Positions 23,303-28,873 of a stretch of 28,873 nucleotides of DNA are shown here, piece by piece. How positions within the stretch are numbered: the stretch's first letter is position 1; every line of letters begins with the position of its first letter. The translations under genes were made by a program, and so were the position numbers. Source of the DNA: Acidobacteriota bacterium (GTDB lineage Bacteria; Acidobacteriota; Thermoanaerobaculia; Multivoradales; JAHEKO01). Under the pieces are notes generated by a model. The model was not told where the DNA came from. It saw only the letters and a list, made by a program, of their open reading frames with translations, and did not search any database. The stretch covers positions 1-28,873 of the forward strand of contig JAOTZA010000004.1 in the NCBI GenBank assembly GCA_029861655.1. Reading direction: 5' to 3'.

Positions 23303-23306
23303 GCAA
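23291..23306. promoter_or_regulatory. Candidate ArsR operator
   Basis: The inverted repeat TTGC-N8-GCAA (TTGCGTCATCATGCAA) covers the predicted transcription start and first codons of arsR, immediately after the -10 element. The position is ideal for auto-repression. The arms are short, so the assignment is tentative. Confidence 0.45.
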
Positions 23307-23335
23307 ATATTAACCTCAAAAAAGACCTCTGTCAA
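23307..23335 (-). promoter_or_regulatory. Sigma70-type promoter of arsR-arsM
   Basis: On the minus strand TTGACA (23335-23330) is followed by a 17-base spacer and TAATAT (23312-23307). It lies in the 52-base gap between the GGDEF gene stop and arsR, showing that arsR-arsM has its own promoter. The -10 is only five to eight bases from the two ATGs, implying a leaderless message. Confidence 0.8.
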
Positions 23336-23354
23336 GCCCCGCTCTCGACCTCTG

Positions 23355-24869
23355 CTACTCGAGGGGTTCGAGAAAAGGCAAACCGACCGCGCGCGCGCCG
23401 TAGAGACGCCGATCAGCAGCGCGGAGCAGCGCGTCCTGATCTTGTCCGTCATCCGGAAACACCGAAACACCGACTGTAGCGCCGAGAACTACGCCGCAAC
23501 GCTCGATACCCGCGACAACTCGAGCATAACGTCGCGCGGCGTCGGCGGAACTCGACATCGTCATCCGCGGCATCACGACCGCGAATTCGTCGCCTCCCCA
23601 CCGAGCGATGACATCTTCCTGGCGCCGATTTTCGTCCAGAGCCAACGACAGCTCGACCAACAACTCGTCGCCCGCAGCGTGACCCAGTCGGTCGTTGACT
23701 TTCTTGAAACCGTCGAGATCCATCAACAGAACACCAAACGAACCACCGTGCCGATCGACCCGCGCCTGTTCGGAGCACATGGCCTCGTCGAATCCACGTC
23801 GATTTCGAAGCCCGGTGAGGGGGTCGGTCAACGAGGCTTGCCGAAGTTCTTCCCGGTGATCAGCCTCGTGCAGCAAAGAAGCGACCGGCGGACCAAAGAT
23901 CCGCGCCGCCTCGATCGAGGCTTGATCGAACGCCATCGCGTCGGTGACGTTGTCGAGATTCAGGACCGCCAGGATCTCGTCCCTGTAGACCACGGGAAGA
24001 TAGAGGTTGGCTCGAATCTCGCCGAGACGACCGTGTTCGGCAAGGTCCGGCGACAATTCCTCCGCCGCAGCAGCGTCAAAGAGGTCGACCTGGTCGTGGC
24101 GCATGATGCGGGGCCGCGCCTCCTGCCACTCTTGTGGACCGCCACCGTGCCAACTGCACATGTCCTCGGGTGTGAACCGAACATCTCTCAACCTGTCGAG
24201 TTCATAGCCGACCGCCGCGCGGAAGGCAAAACCCTTCCCGTCGTGAGTGAGCACGCTACCCGCGTCGGCCCCTGGGACAATTCGAACCGCCGCTTCGAGA
24301 ACCTGCTGGTAGACACTGTCGCTGGGCTTCGCGACGATTTCACGCTGTAGCTCGAGCAAAATCTCCAGCCGCTCGTACTGACGTCTCATTCGTTGGCTGT
24401 AGTGGCGCGCCGCGAGTAAGTTGCTGATCCGCAGCTCGAGTTCCCAGGGAGCCACCGGCTTGGTAACAAAGTCGCGGGCGCCTGCTTTGAGCGCACTCTC
24501 CCTGGTCTCGAGGCTCCCGTCTGCCGTCAGCACCAGGACTGGAAAGTAACTGTCGCCAGCGACGTGGTCACGGAGGTCCTTCAGTACCGAAGAACCCAAA
24601 TGGTCGGGCAACAAAAGATCGAGCACCAGCAGGTCGGCCCAGCCCGATGAGACTGCGTCCTGCACGGACTCCCAAGTGCTCCCGGTGCAGAGCTCCCGAA
24701 TCCCCATGCCGCGGAGAACACCCTGGACGATCGGATCCTCTTCGACGACCACCACCTTCATGAAGCGCACAAATTCGGGTTTGGCTGCGGCCCCGCACGG
24801 AGCACCCGCGGGCTCAACTACAACCTCTGTCTCGGTCTCTCTCCGTGTTCTTGTCAGCAAATCACGCAT
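23355..24869 (-). CDS. Response regulator diguanylate cyclase, REC-GAF-GGDEF
   Basis: A 504-residue enzyme predicted to make cyclic di-GMP from two GTP. A receiver domain (37-155) has the acidic pair EED, phospho-acceptor Asp84 in LLVLDLLLPD, Thr115 and Lys137 in VTKPVAPWE. A GAF domain (about 180-335) ends in NLYLPVVYRDEILAVLNLDN. The GGDEF domain (340-500) begins LTDPLTGLRNRRGF and has the intact active loop RWGGDEFAVV (425-429). An inhibitory RxxD site (RQED, 416-419) lies exactly five residues before GGDEF, so product feedback is expected. The ATG at 24869 has AGGGG just ahead and gives a 36-residue polar extension; the ATG at 24761, right before the receiver, is an alternative. Which kinase phosphorylates it is unknown; the two hybrid kinases nearby are candidates. 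Confidence 0.93.
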   Translation of the reverse strand: MRDLLTRTRRETETEVVVEPAGAPCGAAAKPEFVRFMKVVVVEEDPIVQGVLRGMGIRELCTGSTWESVQDAVSSGWADLLVLDLLLPDHLGSSVLKDLRDHVAGDSYFPVLVLTADGSLETRESALKAGARDFVTKPVAPWELELRISNLLAARHYSQRMRRQYERLEILLELQREIVAKPSDSVYQQVLEAAVRIVPGADAGSVLTHDGKGFAFRAAVGYELDRLRDVRFTPEDMCSWHGGGPQEWQEARPRIMRHDQVDLFDAAAAEELSPDLAEHGRLGEIRANLYLPVVYRDEILAVLNLDNVTDAMAFDQASIEAARIFGPPVASLLHEADHREELRQASLTDPLTGLRNRRGFDEAMCSEQARVDRHGGSFGVLLMDLDGFKKVNDRLGHAAGDELLVELSLALDENRRQEDVIARWGGDEFAVVMPRMTMSSSADAARRYARVVAGIERCGVVLGATVGVSVFPDDGQDQDALLRAADRRLYGARAVGLPFLEPLE

Positions 24870-24925
24870 CGCGGCCCCTAGGCGTCCGTTGTGGAACCTA
24901 CTTCATGCTCGCGCTCGCGCCTGTG

Positions 24926-24942
24926 CCGAAATTCACTTTCGG
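24926..24942. repeat. Small perfect hairpin in the 24870-24984 gap
   Basis: CCGAAA / TTTCGG with a five-base loop, between two minus-strand genes. No T-run follows on either strand, so it is not a standard terminator. Its role is unknown. Confidence 0.4.
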
Positions 24943-24984
24943 TGGAGTGATCCTGGCCCGGGCCACACCGGGCGGATCCAAGCG

Positions 24985-25368
24985 CTAAGGGCTGGAATCG
25001 TTCGCCGCGCTCGCGGTGACGGTCGCTGTCACACTGCCCAGATAGCCCTCACACCGAACCGTCACATCGGCGCCTGTCGGGATCTCCCAACCGCCGAGTC
25101 TTTTCCAACCGATTTCGAGGGTTTCAAAACCCTCCAAGGTGTCATGTGTGAACCTTCTTTCTTCGCCGGCGGGGGATTCGATCTGTACTTCGATCTTGGA
25201 GAGAGCTTGGTTCGAGGTGTTGCTGACCTGGATGATCCTTCCGGCACCGATCAGCGAATCTCGGGAGTGAACCTCGATCGGCGGGTCGGTGACCTCGACC
25301 CCACAACCCCACAGGAGAGCTGCCGCCAAAAGAGCGGCTCCTAAGGGTTTGGTACGGCCCAGCCTCAT
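24985..25368 (-). CDS. Small putative lipoprotein, unknown function
   Basis: A 127-residue protein with a lipoprotein signal: MRLGRTKPLGAALLAAALLW followed by Gly-Cys22, with lipobox LWGC. The mature part looks all-beta, with alternating hydrophobic residues (IIQVSNTSNQALSKIEVQI, ADVTVRCEGYLGSVTATVTA), like an immunoglobulin- or FxLYD-type sandwich; this fold guess is inference. It has two cysteines, one of which is lipidated. The ATG at 25368 has no Shine-Dalgarno, but TAGCAT lies six bases upstream as a possible -10, so another leaderless message is possible. It lies upstream of the GGDEF gene on the same strand with a 115-base gap. I do not recognise the family. Confidence 0.75.
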   Translation of the reverse strand: MRLGRTKPLGAALLAAALLWGCGVEVTDPPIEVHSRDSLIGAGRIIQVSNTSNQALSKIEVQIESPAGEERRFTHDTLEGFETLEIGWKRLGGWEIPTGADVTVRCEGYLGSVTATVTASAANDSSP

Positions 25369-25532
25369 GGTCGAATGCTAGCAGGCCGAGGGCGAAGGTC
25401 CTCCTACGCGTAACTTACGGCATCAATGGGCTTGTCGACACTGAGACCCGATGTACTAGAAGATCCTTGTGGTACGCTCCTCGGTCCGCCCCGGACTACT
25501 TCCGGTTGCTTGCTCACGGAGGTTCAAGAACC

Positions 25533-26657
25533 GTGTCGCCAGCTGAAACACTGGCTAGACAGTTCATCCAGATCGGTGACCGGCAAGTCGAATTGCCGCA
25601 TGGCGTATCGGTCGCCGACTGGGCACTGGAGCGCATTCGCACGCAGAATCCGTGTATCCGCTCGTATCTTGGGAGCATCCGACTTCTCGAAGAAGCTCTC
25701 GAGAGCAACTATGCCCTGCTGCACTGTTCCTCGCGGCGGTTGCTCCAGATCTGGCGCAAGGTGCGCCGGGTATGCCGCCTGATGCAGACCGAGCTCGCCC
25801 CAACCCTCGAAGCACCCTCGCATGTCCCCGCGCTCGAGACAGCACGCCGCAACGCCTACTATGCGTTTCAGGTTTTGACGACGACAGTGATCCGCGACAT
25901 CGAAGCGTATCCATACCGGATTTCCGAGACGGACTTGCCGGCGGTTCGTCGTCTCTTATGTTTGTCGATCGGCCGAATCTACTCTTTTCTCCGCGATACA
26001 TTCGGGGAGATCGTCGCGACCGACCCACGAAGCCTTCACGACTCAGACTACTACCTTTCACGACGGTTCCCTCAGGACATCGATGAGGCCGAGTGGCTCT
26101 ACGCCACCGTCGACCAACTCAACCGATATCTACAGGGGCTTGGCAAGCTGTGGATCGATCAGTTCGGCCCACTCAAGAATCAAATGAGCGCCGACGGAAT
26201 GATTCCCAGTCTTGCCGCCTGGGCCGAGTCGGCGGCGTTTCTCGACTTGCTGACCGAAGGACTTGTCGCCAAGCTCCGCGAGGTGCTGGCACTCGCTGGA
26301 ATCCGCTACGACGAGATGGAACCCATCGATACATACTCCTTCGAGATCCCACATAGCTGCAAGAGCCTGATAGAGGCTTACGGCATAGCTCGGACCTCGA
26401 TCGACCGTCTCAAGTCGAACCGGGCGGACTCGGCCGAAGGCCAAAGACAAGGCCTCGAAGACCTGATCACGATCCATGAGGTGGCCTCGAACCACATGCT
26501 CGAACTTATGACGCGAATCGAACGCGCGATCCGCGATCTAGCCGCCTACGTACCGCTTTGGCTCGACTCGATCGAAAAGCGTCGCGCGCTGATGCTCACC
26601 AAGAACCCCGACGAAACACCACCTCTGCCGATCGACTTCGGCCGCAAGAACGCCTAA
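25533..26657 (+). CDS. Unknown helical protein
   Basis: A 374-residue protein from the GTG at 25533, which has GGAGG ten bases ahead; a TTG at 25467 would add 22 residues but has a poorer ribosome site. No signal peptide or membrane segment is seen. The sequence is helix-rich with many Leu/Arg/Glu and aromatic residues (RRLLQIWRKVRRVCRLMQTE, YYAFQVLTTTVIRDIEAYPY, MLELMTRIERAIRDLAAYVP) and only four cysteines. There is a conserved-looking central block around DYYLSRRFPQDIDEAEWLYA. Codon usage follows the neighbours, so it is a real gene. It faces the FN3-like gene with a terminator between. I cannot assign a family; a cytoplasmic scaffold or regulatory role is only a guess. Confidence 0.8.
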   Translation: MSPAETLARQFIQIGDRQVELPHGVSVADWALERIRTQNPCIRSYLGSIRLLEEALESNYALLHCSSRRLLQIWRKVRRVCRLMQTELAPTLEAPSHVPALETARRNAYYAFQVLTTTVIRDIEAYPYRISETDLPAVRRLLCLSIGRIYSFLRDTFGEIVATDPRSLHDSDYYLSRRFPQDIDEAEWLYATVDQLNRYLQGLGKLWIDQFGPLKNQMSADGMIPSLAAWAESAAFLDLLTEGLVAKLREVLALAGIRYDEMEPIDTYSFEIPHSCKSLIEAYGIARTSIDRLKSNRADSAEGQRQGLEDLITIHEVASNHMLELMTRIERAIRDLAAYVPLWLDSIEKRRALMLTKNPDETPPLPIDFGRKNA

Positions 26658-26668
26658 GCCGATTATCT

Positions 26669-26703
26669 AAAGAAAAAGGGCTCCATCTCCGCGGATGAAG
26701 CCC
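26669..26703 (-). terminator. Rho-independent terminator of the FN3-like protein gene
   Basis: On the minus strand GGGCT-T-CATC-loop-GATG-G-AGCCC (26703-26678) forms an almost continuous stem, followed by TTTTTCTTT (26677-26669). It lies 48 bases after the stop of the minus-strand gene and also sits 12 bases past the end of the converging helical-protein gene. Confidence 0.85.
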
Positions 26704-26750
26704 TGGAACCACGCCTCTGTGGGCGTCGCAGCTTTCCTGTAAAGACTCGC

Positions 26751-27455
26751 TTACTCGAGGTCGAACTCGACTTCGGAGATCGTCTGATTCCCGCTCTCTT
26801 CGATCGACAAAACCTCCCACTTGCACTCGTCGGCGTTCTCGAAGAACTCCGGCGCAGCAGTGTAGCTGGTAACCGAGCCATCGACCTGGGCGAGAATCTT
26901 TCGAACTGTTGGTTCTTCGCATTCGACGACGATCTCGTAGGCGACGATCGAGCTTCCCGGCGGGTCGGCGACCGGTTCCCAGGTGAAGACCGCATCCTCT
27001 GGATCCACCTCGTCGCCCTCGAGCGGAGACACCTGGACGGGAGCGTCGGGGATGCGGTGTGTCAGCCGCGCCCTCCCCCTGAGCTTCTTTCCCTCTGTCG
27101 TCGTTCCCTTGTAGGTGTAGATCCCTTCGGGGAACAGCTCGAGAAGCTCGTCGAGCGTCTGCTCGTCAAAGGACGGCTCGGCGCTCTCAAAGAACGTCTC
27201 GGTGATGCCCTGAAACCCGACGCTACCTTCGCCCAGGATGCTGAAGAGCACATTGCCCTCCGGATCCCTGAGCTGCATCGTGTCCCAGCCCTCGCCATCG
27301 AGAAAAAGGTGAATTCCCGCGTCTCCGTCGGTATCGTTGACTTCGATCCTGATGAACTGGTCACTCAGCCTCTTGGCCGCTGCCTCGGGAGCCATTGCCG
27401 CGGTCACGATTGCAACCGCCGCTACAGCAATCAATAGAGTTCCGGCTCGTCTCAT
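26751..27455 (-). CDS. Exported protein with fibronectin type III-like domain
   Basis: A 234-residue secreted or periplasmic protein. The start at 27455 has GGAGG nine bases ahead and opens a signal peptide (MRRAGTLLIAVAAVAIVTAA, cleavage near APEAAA). The first half (about 30-130) is acidic with DTDGDAGIHLFLDGEGWDTM, in which D-x-D-G-D is calcium-loop-like. The C-terminal part (about 140-234) resembles a fibronectin type III/Ig sandwich: PVQVSPLEGDEVDPEDAVFTWEPV, then IVAYEIVVECEEP and CKWEVLSIEESGNQT. It is strongly acidic overall. A longer in-frame reading upstream lacks a signal and is dismissed. It is probably a surface adhesion or matrix protein, but the family is not recognised. It has its own terminator and a long upstream gap. 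Confidence 0.85.
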   Translation of the reverse strand: MRRAGTLLIAVAAVAIVTAAMAPEAAAKRLSDQFIRIEVNDTDGDAGIHLFLDGEGWDTMQLRDPEGNVLFSILGEGSVGFQGITETFFESAEPSFDEQTLDELLELFPEGIYTYKGTTTEGKKLRGRARLTHRIPDAPVQVSPLEGDEVDPEDAVFTWEPVADPPGSSIVAYEIVVECEEPTVRKILAQVDGSVTSYTAAPEFFENADECKWEVLSIEESGNQTISEVEFDLE

Positions 27456-27882
27456 TTCAAGAATCCTCCATTTCGATCTCACGGGAGCTTCGTAATACTC
27501 GCCGAGGCGGTCCCGCTTTCGCCGTCTGCCACTCGTTAGATACGCGGGAGCCGGCAATCCTTCGCCCGCATCCACCTCAGGTGTTTCTTGTGGACGGGTC
27601 GGTCCGCCCCGGGCACTACTCCAAGCGCCGGCTCGGCGGCAGCCCGGTCGAACAGCAACCACCCGGTTGGAGGCTCCACCAGGGACGTTTGACCGAGCGC
27701 ATGGCACGACCTCCGAAGTTCGAAAGAGATCCGGCGCGAGGGAGACCGAGGCGCATGCCTCTATGTCACCCGGAGTCCGAGAAGCATGCGCCGTGCCCTG
27801 CAGAGACTCCGACCGGGCAGTTGCGGCGAGCGACTCCTAAGACATTAGCTGGACGTCGGCGGGAACTGAGCCACCGACAGAA
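27456..27882. other. 427-base intergenic region with a 9-bp hairpin
   Basis: No convincing gene is seen. It must hold the promoter of the FN3-like gene, but no clear -35/-10 pair was found. A perfect inverted repeat GGCGCATGC (27750-27758) / GCATGCGCC (27784-27792) with a 25-base loop lies in its middle, and smaller palindromes (AACCACCCGGTT, TGGAGGCTCCA near 27658-27690) lie beside it. Confidence 0.5.
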
Positions 27883-28809
27883 TCACTGCTGCTCCGTTTC
27901 GATTCTGGACAACTCGACGGCGATTTGTGCCGCCAGCGACGCATTGGCGACCAGCAGCGCGCGGTTGGTGTCGAGAGTCCGGCCTCCGGATAGCTCGGTG
28001 AGCCGCGCCAATAGAAAGGGTGTGACCTCTTCTCCGGCTACACCCTTCGCCCCGGCTTCGGCCAATGCGGTCTCGATCCATCCCTCGACCTCGTTTCTTT
28101 CGATCGCACTGCCAGCCGGCGGCGGCTGGGTGATGAGCACTCCCGAACCGAGATCCAGACTCCTGTGGATGGCGAGCAACTCTGCCGCTACCCGGGCGGA
28201 ATCCACCCGCTGCGAGACCTTTGCGCCGCTGTCGCGGGAATAAAAAGCGGGAAAGTAGTCGGTCTGGAATCCGAGCACCGGTACCCCTTCGGTTTCGAGG
28301 ACTTCGAGGGTCCGCGCGAGATCCAGAATTGCCTTGGCCCCAGAGCAAACCACCGCGACGTCGGTTCTCCCCACCTCTCGCAAGTCCGCGGACACATCGA
28401 GGTTGCTCTCCCCGCCCCGGTGAACACCGCCGATTCCACCCGTCGCCATCACTCCGATGCCTGACCGCGCCGCAATCCACATGGTTGCCGCCACCGTGGT
28501 GGCGCCCAAACCAGCGGCGGCAACTGCCGTGGCAAGACCTCGCCGGCTGACTTTGAGGACATCGTCGGAGCCTGCCAGAACCCCAAGAGTCTGCCGATCG
28601 AGGCCCACCACAATACGGCCAGCTGCTATCCCGACCGTCGCGGGCACGGCGCCTTCCCGACGAACGACCCTCTCGAGCTCGAGTGCCGTCTCCAGATTCT
28701 GCGGACGCGGCAGACCGTGAGCGATCAGTGTGGATTCGAGCGCCACCACGGGCCGGCGATCAGCCAGAGCCTCTCTGACCTCGGCTCCGATCTCGATACA
28801 TCGACTCAT
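27883..28809 (-). CDS. psuG: Pseudouridine-5'-phosphate glycosidase
   Basis: A 308-residue enzyme (from ATG 28809) that splits pseudouridine 5'-phosphate into uracil and ribose 5-phosphate for nucleoside salvage. Family signatures are RPVVALESTLIAHGLPRPQN (Glu25), DDVLKVSRRG (Lys86), ATGGIGGVHRGG then LDVSADLREV (Asp142, metal site), and VVCSGAKAILDLARTLEVLE (Lys159, Schiff base). These map with a constant six- to seven-residue offset onto the E. coli catalytic residues as I recall them (Glu31, Lys93, Asp149, Lys166). FQTDYFPAFYSRDSG is also typical. In-frame starts further upstream (28833 ATG, 28869 GTG) exist, but homologues begin near 28809. The partner kinase PsuK is not in the window and could lie just outside the right edge. 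Confidence 0.95.
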   Translation of the reverse strand: MSRCIEIGAEVREALADRRPVVALESTLIAHGLPRPQNLETALELERVVRREGAVPATVGIAAGRIVVGLDRQTLGVLAGSDDVLKVSRRGLATAVAAAGLGATTVAATMWIAARSGIGVMATGGIGGVHRGGESNLDVSADLREVGRTDVAVVCSGAKAILDLARTLEVLETEGVPVLGFQTDYFPAFYSRDSGAKVSQRVDSARVAAELLAIHRSLDLGSGVLITQPPPAGSAIERNEVEGWIETALAEAGAKGVAGEEVTPFLLARLTELSGGRTLDTNRALLVANASLAAQIAVELSRIETEQQ

Positions 28810-28873
28810 AAGGTGGTCTCTACGGTCCGCCATTTCGAGTCCGAACTCTAACCCCTCCTCCGCTGGCACGGTA

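Noticed and set aside
27456..27707. N-terminal extension of the FN3-like protein
   Set aside because: The extra residues are Arg/Gly/Pro-rich without a signal, whereas the internal ATG has GGAGG and a signal peptide.

Overview
The window is GC-rich, densely coded bacterial DNA. A TonB-dependent receptor with an N-terminal carboxypeptidase-regulatory-like domain, a CRTAC1-type FG-GAP/ASPIC lipoprotein, TPR lipoproteins, a DUF6526 protein and a heavy load of hybrid histidine kinases together suggest an Acidobacteriota chromosome, perhaps Thermoanaerobaculia-like. The phylum is inferred from gene content only; no rRNA or other taxonomic marker is present.

Layout. 1-448 (minus): the 5' part of a class C group II intron, inserted exactly at the T-run of the rho-independent terminator of the next gene. 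494-3571 (minus): outer-membrane TonB-dependent receptor. 3778-8020 (minus): three genes with 4-bp overlaps encoding exported proteins (transglutaminase-like/TPR, CRTAC1-like lipoprotein, TPR lipoprotein). 8078-8155: a nested inverted repeat between divergent genes. 8161-8742 (plus): FMN-dependent reductase. 8759-11580 (minus): hybrid kinase, an overlooked 33-residue membrane peptide gene, and an acid phosphatase-like HAD lipoprotein. 11647-11952 (minus): a stand-alone transcription unit with a consensus-like promoter, structured RNA, strong Shine-Dalgarno, 14-codon ORF and terminator, just upstream of the kinase. 11953-12220: GC-rich hairpin cluster. 12221-15739 (minus): GAF-GAF-PP2C phosphatase, sulfotransferase-like protein, class IV aminotransferase. 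15880-17721 (plus): fatty acyl-CoA reductase-like SDR. 17772-19349 (minus): second hybrid kinase. 19542-19982 (minus): DUF6526. 20146-21863 (plus): NarL-type two-component pair. 21990-24869 (minus): REC-GAF-GGDEF cyclase, then arsR-arsM. 24985-25368 (minus): small lipoprotein. 25533-26657 (plus): unknown helical protein. 26751-27455 (minus): exported FN3-like protein. 27883-28809 (minus): pseudouridine-5'-phosphate glycosidase.

How the parts may work together. The left third is envelope and secretion oriented (outer-membrane uptake, surface lipoproteins, protein-protein scaffolds). The centre and right are signalling rich (two hybrid kinases, one classical kinase/regulator pair, one PP2C phosphatase, one diguanylate cyclase). 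Metabolic genes are scattered among them: arsenic methylation, aminotransferase, acyl reductase, pseudouridine salvage. The least explained pieces are the structured RNA/leader unit at 11647-11952, the intron-at-terminator junction and the nested inverted repeat at 8078-8155. No CRISPR array, tRNA, rRNA, phage or conjugation gene was seen.
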